64,000 nt of DNA, taken from NCBI GenBank assembly GCA_021413735.1, contig JAIOPV010000158.1, forward strand, positions 61,890 through 125,889, read 5' to 3'. Of this stretch, positions 1 to 7,290 are shown piece by piece. Source of the DNA: Planctomycetota bacterium. Lineage in GTDB: Bacteria; Planctomycetota; Planctomycetia; Gemmatales; Gemmataceae. The translations under genes and the position numbers were made by a program. Within the stretch, counting starts at the first letter, position 1. Each line of letters opens with the position of its first letter. The notes under the pieces are model-generated. The model was not told the origin of the DNA and made no database searches. It saw only the letters and a program-made list of their open reading frames with translations.

Positions 1-974
1 GCTTCACCCGTGACGATGCTGCCGACGAGATTGTAACTCGCATCCTGAATGTAGACGCCATCCGCCTTGTTCGGTAGGATGGCGCGGCCTCCGAGCTTTG
101 TGCCGATGTAATTCCCAAGCACCTCGTTCCCCTCGGACCCGTCGCGAATATCGACGCCATCATCAAAGTTCCCTGAGAGCAGGTTGCGTGCCTCCGGCGT
201 GGAACCCCCGATGATGTTGAACCCACCCCCGGAAATGCGAACGCCATCGCCGTCGTACTTCACTGACCCGTTCTGGATGGCTGTGTCGCCTGTGATATTT
301 GTGCCAATCAGGTTGCCGAGAATCGCGTTGCTGACGGAGTTCGTGAAGAGGACGCCCTGAACGGTGTTCCCCGAGATCAAGTTGCGTTGCTTCGCGATGG
401 TGCCGCCGATCGTGTTGACGTGGCTTCCCGTGAGGACCACGCCAACGCCCGCGTTCGCGCGAGCCGATGTGCCGCTGGAATCCGTGCCAATGAAATCGCC
501 GACGATACCGTGCTGACCGCCGCCGTTGATCGTGATGCCGTTGCCAGTGAAGCGATTGATAACCAAGCCGCGAATCCGGCTGCCCGTGTGGTTGGTGAGC
601 GTCAAACCATCCACGGCAGCGCCGGCATTCGTGCCATTAAGTTCAATCACGGGACGGCTGTTGTCCGTGGGTCCAGGTTGCGACCAGCCATCGAGAATCA
701 CGGTCTGCGTGATTGCGGGCAGCGCGGATGTCGGAGCGATCGACCAGTAATCGCCAGCGTTGAACTTCCCGTTACCATTGGCATCAACGAAGTGCATGTC
801 GCTGGTGGGAATCGCGAACGCGATGGTGTCGGCTCCTGGTGATGCGTTCGCTCGCGTGATGGCGTCGCGAAGCGAACCGGCTGCGCCATCTGTGGTGTTG
901 GTGACGGTGAATATCGCTGGGGTGTCTCGCGATTCAAGAGTTTCGGCGTTCAGACGGGTTGGCTTCGGCTTCAT
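1..974 (-). CDS. Secreted right-handed beta-helix protein, 3' end outside window
   Basis: I translated the minus strand from an ATG at 972-974 and found an open frame to the window edge (at least 324 residues). A GGAGG Shine-Dalgarno at 983-987 sits 8 nt upstream of this ATG. The N-terminus carries LESRDTPA, the LE-x-R-x-x-PA/PS motif common at the start of large secreted planctomycete proteins. It is followed by TVTNTTDGAAGSLRDAITRAN, typical of CSLREA/parallel beta-helix surface proteins. The rest has repeated N-x-I-x-G and GNxIGT units about 25-30 residues apart (for example NLISGN, NLLSGN, GNYIGT), the pattern of right-handed beta-helix coils. Probably an exported surface protein; substrate or partner unknown. 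The C-terminus is not visible. Confidence 0.75.
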   Translation of the reverse strand, partial: MKPKPTRLNAETLESRDTPAIFTVTNTTDGAAGSLRDAITRANASPGADTIAFAIPTSDMHFVDANGNGKFNAGDYWSIAPTSALPAITQTVILDGWSQPGPTDNSRPVIELNGTNAGAAVDGLTLTNHTGSRIRGLVINRFTGNGITINGGGQHGIVGDFIGTDSSGTSARANAGVGVVLTGSHVNTIGGTIAKQRNLISGNTVQGVLFTNSVSNAILGNLIGTNITGDTAIQNGSVKYDGDGVRISGGGFNIIGGSTPEARNLLSGNFDDGVDIRDGSEGNEVLGNYIGTKLGGRAILPNKADGVYIQDASYNLVGSIVTGE

Positions 975-1036
975 GTTTGAACCTCCGGGGTGCGGCTACG
1001 GTAGGCATTCTCACGACAGGGGGCAATACAGATGGA

Positions 1037-1130
1037 TTGAGAGCGTCGAGCCGTCAGGCCGACGGGTTTTCTGCAACACGCCGTTTTGGCTCCGCTGGCA
1101 GACGTTGGCCTGACGGCTCGACGCTCTCAA
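1037..1130. repeat. Intergenic inverted repeat, 24-bp perfect arms
   Basis: Arms at 1037-1060 and 1107-1130 are exact reverse complements, separated by 46 bases. The arm contains GAGCGTCGAGCCGTCAGGCC. A related, less perfect copy lies at 54996-55081, also between genes, so this is probably one member of a dispersed genomic hairpin repeat. It lies between the divergent genes ending at 974 and starting at 1215. Confidence 0.7.
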
Positions 1131-1214
1131 AACCGATCTATTCCTTCACTCCGAATTCTCGGGTATCATCTCACCACCGCGTTCCGACATCATCCCCCGC
1201 GACCGAGACCGCAC

Positions 1215-2105
1215 ATGCAACTCGGGCTGTTCTCCATCAGCTACGGCGGACTTTGGGGCCAGGCGACGCTCGATCTGAAAGCGTTTGTTCGACAGGCCGC
1301 GAAGCTGGGATTCGACTCCGTCATGCTCGCCGGAAAACGACCTCACCTGTCGCCACTGGATTTCGACACGGCGACAGTTTCCTGGCTCGGTGAGGAGTTG
1401 AAATCGAGTGGCGTGAAGTGTACGGTCATCGCTGCGTATACCGATCTCACGCCAGCGGTCGCGTCGGAAGTGCCGTTCCTCGAAATGCAGATCGCTTACG
1501 TCGAGTCGCTGTGCCGAATCGGGTCGGCACTCGGGGCGAGCATTGTCAGAGTGTTCACGGCATACGAAACGCCCGGTCAAAGTCCGCACGCGAACTGGCT
1601 CCGAGTCGTCGGCGTTCTCCGCGAGATGTGTGACCGAGCCGCACACTTCGGCATCACGGTCGCGATTCAGAATCACCATGATGTCGCGCTTCACACGGCC
1701 GCACTGCTGGAACTGCTGAACGATGTCGATCGCACGAACTGCAAGCTTGGGTTCGATGCGTGGTCCCCTGCCCTGCGTGGCGAGGATCTCTACGAAGCGG
1801 CGAAGCTGGCGGCTCCGCACACTGCAATCACCACGAACGCCGATTACATCAAGATGCCGCGTTACCGTTATCGGCCCGAGTTGGTGAACTACGAATCGGA
1901 AAGTCCGGAGTTGGTGCGAGCCGTTCCATTTGGAACGGGGTTCATTGACTATGGAGCGTTTTTCAAGGGCTTGCGAGATGGCGGTTTCGATGGTCTCGCG
2001 ACGTATGAAATGTGTTCGCCGATTCGTGGCGGCGGCACACTCGACAACCTCGATAGTTATGCTCGAACTTACCTCCAATGGATGCGAAAGGAGGTATTGA
2101 AGTGA
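1215..2105 (+). CDS. Sugar phosphate isomerase/epimerase-like TIM-barrel protein
   Basis: 296 residues starting MQLGLFSISYGGLWG. The fold signature is that of the AP-endonuclease-2/xylose-isomerase-like TIM-barrel superfamily: alternating strand/helix segments with metal-ligand-type residues, such as VAIQNHHD in the middle, KLGFDAWSPAL, and GGFDGLATYEMCSPI near the C-terminus. An upstream in-frame ATG at 1086 would add 43 residues that are Arg/Pro-rich and run through the inverted repeat at 1037-1130, so I rejected it. There is no strong Shine-Dalgarno at 1215. Members of this family isomerise or epimerise sugars or inositols, but substrate cannot be read from sequence. The next gene starts 30 bp downstream on the same strand, so co-transcription is likely. 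Confidence 0.8.
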   Translation: MQLGLFSISYGGLWGQATLDLKAFVRQAAKLGFDSVMLAGKRPHLSPLDFDTATVSWLGEELKSSGVKCTVIAAYTDLTPAVASEVPFLEMQIAYVESLCRIGSALGASIVRVFTAYETPGQSPHANWLRVVGVLREMCDRAAHFGITVAIQNHHDVALHTAALLELLNDVDRTNCKLGFDAWSPALRGEDLYEAAKLAAPHTAITTNADYIKMPRYRYRPELVNYESESPELVRAVPFGTGFIDYGAFFKGLRDGGFDGLATYEMCSPIRGGGTLDNLDSYARTYLQWMRKEVLK

Positions 2106-2135
2106 AGATCTCCCCACTCTCCCCGTGGAATCGTC

Positions 2136-2591
2136 ATGTCCAAGCCCGCCCCGGAGCCGGTGGACCCTCTCGAGGTCCCCGAACTCGCGTTAGCTGTCAT
2201 CGCGGCCGATCGCTTCCCCAACCTTTCGACGATGGACGGCGACCAACCGCGTGTTCGTCCGGTGTCGCCGGTTCGCACGGATCGCTTCACGGTCTACGTC
2301 GCGAACTTGCGGATGTACCACAAGACGGCCGAGATCGCCGCGAATCCGAAGGTTGAGTTGTGCTACCTCGATAACAAGCACGATCAGGTTCGCATCACCG
2401 GGGTGGCAGAAGTGGTGACCGATCGCGTCTTGCTGCAAGAGATCTGGGACGCGAACGCGCTGTTGCGTCAGTATCTCGGCAGCATCGACAACCCCGCGTT
2501 GATTGTCTATCGAGTGCAGCCGGAACGTGTGCGTTTCATGCGCGAATGGGCGCTCGAATACCACGAAGTGCCGGCCGAGGAACTCGCGTAG
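2136..2591 (+). CDS. Pyridoxamine 5'-phosphate oxidase-like FMN-binding protein
   Basis: 151 residues with the split-barrel pattern of the PNPOx-like family: FPNLSTMDGDQPRVRPVSPV (substrate/FMN strand pair), FTVYVANLRMYHKTAEIAANP, VELCYLDNKHDQVRITGVAEVV, then a C-terminal strand containing YRVQPERVRF. Small proteins of this type bind FMN or related cofactors such as F420 or haem; true PNPOx enzymes are longer (about 200 residues), so vitamin B6 oxidation is not implied. It is 30 bp behind the TIM-barrel gene and 54 bp ahead of the LRR gene. Confidence 0.75.
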   Translation: MSKPAPEPVDPLEVPELALAVIAADRFPNLSTMDGDQPRVRPVSPVRTDRFTVYVANLRMYHKTAEIAANPKVELCYLDNKHDQVRITGVAEVVTDRVLLQEIWDANALLRQYLGSIDNPALIVYRVQPERVRFMREWALEYHEVPAEELA

Positions 2592-2645
2592 TGTCACGAG
2601 CCCGAGGCCGGTAGCATCGATCCTACTCTGGGTGGAGGTGACACA

Positions 2646-3677
2646 TTGGCCTGGTTCCTGCTCGTGGCGGCTGTGCTCGCCCAACCGGCTCGCGCTGACG
2701 CCCCGGACGACGTGGCGGCCGAGCTGGTCAAGAAGCTCAACGGGACAGTGGAGCGGGACGAGAAACTCCCGGGCAAGCCGGTGGTCCGGATCGACCTCAC
2801 CGATCGCACCCTGAAGGACGACGAACTGAAGCTGTTCGCTGGGCTGAAGTGCCTGCGGACGCTCCTCATCTCCGACACCTGCATCACCGATGCCGGACTG
2901 AAGCACCTCAAGGATCTGCCACTTGAGACCCTCGACGTCGGCACTACCGACGTCACCGATCGCGGGCTCAAGGAGATCGCCGGGTTCCGGACGCTGCGCG
3001 GTCTGGACGTTTCCGGGACGTTGGTCACCGAGGAAGGGCTTGGGGTGCTCGTCGCCCTGCCGAAGCTCCGCCACCTGTCCATCTACGGCCTGCGGTCCGA
3101 CAGCCTCCTGACCGACAAGGGACTCAAGATCATCGCCGGATTCAAGGGGCTCACGTCGCTCTCGCTCTCGGCCTCGAAGGTCACCGGCCCGGGGGTGCGG
3201 GAACTGGCGAAGCTCAAGACACTGACATCCCTTACCCTGGACTGCTCGAAGCTGACCGACGCAGACATGAAGGACGTGGCAGTCCTGACCACCCTCACGG
3301 AACTCGACCTCCGGGCCGCCCCGATCACAGACGCAGGGCTGAAGGAACTGACCGCTCTGAAGAACCTGTCCGAGCTCAGCCTGTTCCAGGTCAAGACCGT
3401 GACAGGGGTGGGACTGAAGCACCTCGCCGGGCTGGAGAAACTGACGACCCTCCAGATGCAGGAGTCGGGACTGACCGACGCCGGGCTCAAGGGGGTCGCC
3501 ACCCTGGAGCGCCTGACCATGTTGGGAATCGTTGGCACCCGGGTGTCGGACACCGGCATCAAGGAACTGGGAGTACTCCGGAACCTGACCCAACTCGAAC
3601 TCGCCCTGACGGACGCCACCCCCGAGGGGATCGCGGCTCTCCGTAAGTCGCTGGCGAAATGCAAGATCCGGAACTGA
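2646..3677 (+). CDS. Secreted leucine-rich repeat protein
   Basis: 343 residues. The start is TTG at 2646, chosen because GGAGGTG at 2634-2640 lies 5 nt upstream and the product then begins with a clean signal peptide (MAWFLLVAAVLAQPARA, cleavage after ARA). The rest is a tandem array of about ten 24-residue repeats of the form LTDAGLKxLxxLxxLxxLxL, the cysteine-free F-box/RNI-like LRR class that is abundant in Gemmataceae. Likely a periplasmic or surface protein-interaction scaffold; partner unknown. Codon third positions are noticeably richer in G/C (CTG, AAG, GAC, ACC) than in the neighbouring genes, which may reflect a recent family expansion or transfer. Confidence 0.75.
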   Translation: MAWFLLVAAVLAQPARADAPDDVAAELVKKLNGTVERDEKLPGKPVVRIDLTDRTLKDDELKLFAGLKCLRTLLISDTCITDAGLKHLKDLPLETLDVGTTDVTDRGLKEIAGFRTLRGLDVSGTLVTEEGLGVLVALPKLRHLSIYGLRSDSLLTDKGLKIIAGFKGLTSLSLSASKVTGPGVRELAKLKTLTSLTLDCSKLTDADMKDVAVLTTLTELDLRAAPITDAGLKELTALKNLSELSLFQVKTVTGVGLKHLAGLEKLTTLQMQESGLTDAGLKGVATLERLTMLGIVGTRVSDTGIKELGVLRNLTQLELALTDATPEGIAALRKSLAKCKIRN

Positions 3678-3724
3678 CGCGTTGCGATAATTCACTCGCT
3701 CAAGCAACCGGAGCGGATGCAGTT

Positions 3725-3851
3725 TAGGAGTTACGCAGTGATTTCCGTAAGCTGCAACATAGTAACGACTTGCGACAATTGCCTTGCATGCGGCATGTTT
3801 CCGTAAGTTCTGATTCAGTAAAGACTTACAGAAACCACTGCGTAACTCCTA
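3725..3851. mobile_element. 127-bp MITE-like element with 27-bp terminal inverted repeats
   Basis: The ends at 3725-3751 and 3825-3851 are inverted repeats matching at 25 of 27 positions (TAGGAGTTACGCAGTG at the outer ends). The element is flanked by an exact 6-bp direct repeat GCAGTT at 3719-3724 and 3852-3857, which is what a target-site duplication looks like. The interior contains no open frame of note. The size, inverted ends and duplication fit a non-autonomous transposable element mobilised in trans by an insertion-sequence transposase. It sits between convergent genes, 22 bp past the stop codon of the gene at 3874-4884. Confidence 0.8.
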
Positions 3852-3873
3852 GCAGTTATCAAGGACGGATATT

Positions 3874-4884
3874 TTACTTGGGTTTCCCTTCGATTTTGTC
3901 GAACCATTGGTCGAATACATCGTCACCTACCTTGACGACCCACCAATCGCCGACCGCGGTGAACGTCACACCCTTCGTTTTTTGTTTCTTGCCGGTCAGA
4001 CCCTCTCGGAATTGATCGAGCGTGTGATCCGCCTTACTCCAGTTCTTGATGAGTTGACGAGCCCATTCGCTATCCGACTCCCCCCGGATCCAAAGTTCCA
4101 AGGGAGCTTGCATCTGTTGCGCTTCTTCCGGGAGAGATGCGACTGCAGCATCTTTCGGCCCTGGGCTGATGATGAGGTATTGTTCCGTCGTTCTCAGATG
4201 TGCAGTCCAGTCGTTGGCCTTTGGCGCGAACACGGCAATCATCTTTTCATATGGGACAAGGCGATTCAATTGCTTCACCAGTCGATCCGTCTCGCTCGCG
4301 AAACCCGAAAGTACCTGTGCCTTGACATCCCTCAGTGTGATCGCATCACCCTGAGATTTTGTCTGATCAATTCGCTGCAAGGCGACCCTTCGCACGACAC
4401 GACCAATCAAGCGAGGAGGAGTTTCCACACTCTCGATGGTAGAGCTTGTTCGGCCATCGATGGTTACTGGTTCTGCGACAAAATGAACACCGTCAAAGCG
4501 AATCGCTCGCCAGACATCGAAATCAGTTTTGCCGGAACCACGGACCACGACGGGACGGTGCGTTGCGACCTGCTTTGAATCGGTCGTCCCTTTGAACCGA
4601 GCGGTGAAGACGGCGTCAGTTTCACTGGGCTCCAGAGTGAACGACGTCTGGCCGACCGTATGGGCTGTGCCTGTGACATGAGATCCGAACAAGCACAGAT
4701 CGATAGGCGAATTCTTTTCGATGGTTGGCAAGCGATCTTGACCAATAAAGTCTTTGGAGATGCGCAACACGATAGATGTTTGTTTCGGATTGTTCACCGG
4801 CTCCTCAGCCCGGATGCGATCTCCTGAGGTGACAAGGCAGACGAGCGTGATGATTGACGTTGAGCAAGAGCTGCGGACATGCAT
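3874..4884 (-). CDS. Secreted protein of unknown function
   Basis: 336 residues with an N-terminal export signal (MHVRSSCSTSIITLVCLVTSGDRIRAEE, cleavage likely after RAEE or nearby). A CCCTCC block at 4894-4899 gives a Shine-Dalgarno about 10 nt upstream. The mature part has a beta-rich N-terminal half (TSIVLRISKDFIG, TGTAHTVGQTSFTLEP) and a more helical C-terminal half ending WWVVKVGDDVFDQWFDKIEGKPK. I do not recognise a named domain; the layout resembles lineage-specific exported planctomycete proteins. The MITE at 3725-3851 lies just past its 3' end and may have replaced its terminator. Confidence 0.6.
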   Translation of the reverse strand: MHVRSSCSTSIITLVCLVTSGDRIRAEEPVNNPKQTSIVLRISKDFIGQDRLPTIEKNSPIDLCLFGSHVTGTAHTVGQTSFTLEPSETDAVFTARFKGTTDSKQVATHRPVVVRGSGKTDFDVWRAIRFDGVHFVAEPVTIDGRTSSTIESVETPPRLIGRVVRRVALQRIDQTKSQGDAITLRDVKAQVLSGFASETDRLVKQLNRLVPYEKMIAVFAPKANDWTAHLRTTEQYLIISPGPKDAAVASLPEEAQQMQAPLELWIRGESDSEWARQLIKNWSKADHTLDQFREGLTGKKQKTKGVTFTAVGDWWVVKVGDDVFDQWFDKIEGKPK

Positions 4885-4940
4885 TTAAGTGTTCCCTCCG
4901 TTGACAGATCGGAACGGACAGAGCACATGGCGGGCCAGTA

Positions 4941-5140
4941 TTTGAAGATTACCCGAGGGCTCAGCAAAAACAGGCGGCTCTCCGGGAGAAGAACGCGGAA
5001 TTGAGACCGCCTTTTGCCGAGGTGAAGGAGTTGCGGGGGATGTTGCCGATCTGTGCGTGGTGTAAGCAGGTCCGGCATGCAACCTTTATTCACTGCATTT
5101 GCCCGAGTTGCTTCGCGAAAGTGGTCACCGAGTCGCCCAC
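4941..5140 (+). pseudogene. Remnant of a sensor/response-regulator C-terminus (ICAWCK motif)
   Basis: The plus-strand frame through 5001 reads AALREKNAEL, then AEVKELRGMLPICAWCKQVR, then ATFIHCICPSCFAKV. This is the well-known C-terminal signature of many PAS/response-regulator proteins (coiled coil, ELRGLLPICAWCKKIR, about 20 residues, then HGICPxC). Here the roughly 20 residues that normally separate the two cysteine motifs are missing and there is no start codon or upstream sensor domain, so I call it a decayed fragment. It overlaps the 3' end of the antisense receiver remnant at 5090-5580. Confidence 0.5.
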
Positions 5141-5580
5141 CGGCTCAGAATGCGTCGCCCCAAGCACGGCTCTGACGGCTCGGGTAAGCGCGTTCATTGT
5201 GAGCGGATTCTGCAGGAAAGCGGTTGCGAGTGGCGAAGTTGGTACCTCCGTCTCTCCCACATCCCCGCTGACAAACAGCACGAGCACTTCGGGTCGCCGG
5301 ATTCGGACGGCCTGAGCCAGATCACGACCGTTCATCCCCGGCATCGCAAGGTCGGACACGAGCAAATGAATCCGTTCTGGGTAGCCCTCAACGATCTGTA
5401 ACACTTCACGACCATCAGCCGCTCGAACACAAGGTAGCCAACACCTCGGAGAACTCGCCCTGACAGCCGACGCACTGCCGAATCATCATCAACGAGCAGA
5501 ATCGTTTCTGTTGCGCGGGGAGGGTTGGCACCCCCGGCATCTAGCGGCACAGATCGAATCTCATCGAACTCAGTCCGCAT
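5090..5580 (-). pseudogene. Receiver (CheY-like) domain broken by a frameshift
   Basis: Two overlapping frames make one receiver domain. The first reads ETILLVDDDSAVRRLSGRVL and GVGYLVFER; the second reads ADGREVLQIVEGY, LLVSDLAMPGMNG (with the phospho-acceptor Asp), VLVLFVSGD and FLQNPLTMNALTRAVRAVLG. One base is missing near 5420, between FER and ADGRE. The conserved Lys normally found in the FLxKPF element is Asn here, which suggests relaxed selection rather than only a sequencing error. The N-terminal lead-in (GGANPPRATETILLVDDD) resembles the linker before the receiver domain of hybrid histidine kinases, so this may be the tail of a larger lost gene. Confidence 0.7.
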
Positions 5581-5940
5581 GTTCAGCCCTCTCGGTTATT
5601 CGAGTTGGTGGTTGGGTTGAAGTTACCGCATCTTCCGTGCCTTACTTTGATAGGCACCGAATCAAACGACTATTCGCGCAGTACCTTAAAGGGCAGAATC
5701 GGGGATGAATAATGTCACGCAGTCAAGCGGCTTGAGGACGCTGCGTTCCACCGACGATGAGGACGCAGAACGCCCTGCCCCGAAGTGTGAGCGTGGCGTG
5801 AAGTGGGTGGCGATGTCGGTTGCGAACGACCTGAACCGGATGCTGCTCACGGTCCGAGTAAAGCGAAGGCCGTTGAGAAATCTCACGAACTCTTCATTGG
5901 AATGCTTTACACTCCTTCCCACCCCCCCAGGCGTGGTTTC
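5581..5940. other. Intergenic stretch with possible histidine-kinase H-box remnant
   Basis: No convincing gene. The plus-strand frame from 5705 includes VAMSVANDLNRMLLTV at about 5806-5855, which lines up with the histidine-kinase dimerisation motif LAGGVAHDFNNLLTV, with the phospho-acceptor His replaced by Asn. Given the neighbouring receiver and ICAWCK remnants this may be another decayed piece of the same two-component system, but the match is short and the rest of the frame is not kinase-like. Confidence 0.3.
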
Positions 5941-5980
5941 GCTGCTTGCGGCGGAGCAATTGAATCGCGCCGCAAGCGGC
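5941..5980 (-). terminator. Hairpin of the GCCGCTTGCGGC type after the 6002-7243 gene
   Basis: Arms 5941-5953 and 5968-5980 pair at 12 of 13 positions around a 14-nt loop. It starts 22 nt past the minus-strand stop codon at 6002. The same stem sequence occurs at 9541-9586 and, in variant form, at 53302-53322, each time just downstream of a leftward gene, so a role in ending transcription is likely although there is no T-run. Confidence 0.5.
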
Positions 5981-6001
5981 GAACTACCAAGCGGGTTCAG
6001 G

Positions 6002-7243
6002 TCACTTCCGGAGAAACTGCGATTCGGTCGGTGCGTCGTACTTCACCGCGAGGTGTGGCGTCTCCAATCGCTTGCCCTCGGCGAGCGACTTCAACCCCGC
6101 CGCGACCATGCCCGTTGTCAGCAGAGTGCGCTCAATTGGATACGGTGCTTTGCCGGTCGTGAACATCTCCTCGGCCTTCGACATCAGCGCCGCGGAGTAC
6201 ACCACGTTCGGATTCGGTGGCAGATGGAACAAAGTTGAAAGATGTTCCTTCTCGCCCTTCATCCGAGCTGCGAACGTGAAATCCTGCACCAACCCATTCA
6301 TCAGAAACATCGTCGCTTTGAGGCCGTCGGTGTACTCGATCCGATACGCGATTGGCTCCTTCACCATTTCTCGCATCTGTTCGGGCGTTGGGTAACGATG
6401 GCTGAACGTCGGTGGTTGCGCGAGCGTCTGACTTCGAGTGAGGCACGTCTCGAACAGCTTCGGATCGCACCCGCCTGATGCCAGTAACTTCCACACAGCA
6501 TCGCCACGAAGTGCTTGCACGGCTTTCACACCGGTCTCGCCCCCCTTGCGACGCTCGGCCATGCACTGAATCGTTTCGAGAGCGTGGAAGTCGTACACAT
6601 CCAGACCACCGAAAGCGACGCACATCAGTTCTTCTGGCTCGCTGCCAGTGGGGAATTCGATCGAAGGCATTCGCCACGTCACCGGCAGCGACGAACCCGC
6701 CAGGAACGGGAACTTCATCTTGCGTGAGATGTCCACCATCTCCTTGGCCCATTCCCATTTCCACGAGAGATGCTTGTCACAGAAAATTGAACGGGACTGC
6801 CCATCCTTCTCAAACACGTCGGTGATCTGCTTGAAGAACTCATAACGCGGGTACTTGTTTTGCCCAATCTCGGTCTTCGGGTACTTCCCGTGCTCGCCAA
6901 TGAGCAGAACACCGTCGACCGCGAGTTTGTCGCCACCGCAGCGCACTGCCTCTGCGATGGTGGGGTATATCTTGAAACCGAACTCCTTCGCACGCCCACG
7001 GCTCAGGTCATCATCGCCGATCTGATCCACATATACCGACACGACCTCAATTGGCGGACGGTGCCACTTGCCGTCGATCGGGTAGCCGTGAAGGAATCGC
7101 TCGGCCATGTGCCAGGCGTGACTGCGGAAGTGCCAGGTCGTCGTGACGACCGCGATCTTCTTCTTGGCGGTTTCTGCTGCGTGAAGGTGCGGAGTGAAGA
7201 GTGCGGCACTGGCGGTTCCGAGGAAGGTTCGGCGAGTAAGCAT
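6002..7243 (-). CDS. Tat-exported protein of unknown function
   Basis: 413 residues from the ATG at 7241-7243 (a longer frame to 7294 adds residues with no export signal and overlaps the upstream gene's stop). The N-terminus MLTRRTFLGTASAALFTPHLHAAE is a twin-arginine signal peptide. The mature protein begins KKKIAVVTTTWHFRSHAWHMAERFLHGYP, then has IEVVSVYVDQ, a conserved-looking GVLLIGEHGKYP segment and FPFLAGSSLPVTWR. The start resembles a Rossmann strand-turn-helix without the usual glycine motif, so an oxidoreductase-like ancestry is possible but not shown. The upstream methyltransferase gene ends 48 bp before this start on the same strand; the two may be co-transcribed. Confidence 0.65.
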   Translation of the reverse strand: MLTRRTFLGTASAALFTPHLHAAETAKKKIAVVTTTWHFRSHAWHMAERFLHGYPIDGKWHRPPIEVVSVYVDQIGDDDLSRGRAKEFGFKIYPTIAEAVRCGGDKLAVDGVLLIGEHGKYPKTEIGQNKYPRYEFFKQITDVFEKDGQSRSIFCDKHLSWKWEWAKEMVDISRKMKFPFLAGSSLPVTWRMPSIEFPTGSEPEELMCVAFGGLDVYDFHALETIQCMAERRKGGETGVKAVQALRGDAVWKLLASGGCDPKLFETCLTRSQTLAQPPTFSHRYPTPEQMREMVKEPIAYRIEYTDGLKATMFLMNGLVQDFTFAARMKGEKEHLSTLFHLPPNPNVVYSAALMSKAEEMFTTGKAPYPIERTLLTTGMVAAGLKSLAEGKRLETPHLAVKYDAPTESQFLRK

Positions 7244-7290
7244 GTCGGCTCCATGATGGGTGCAGAGGTTATCGACGCTGCATTGCTGGA

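Noticed and set aside
2190..3707. 505-residue minus-strand frame opposite the PNPOx and LRR genes
   Set aside because: It mirrors the LRR repeats as low-complexity sequence; no start signal and no known domain.
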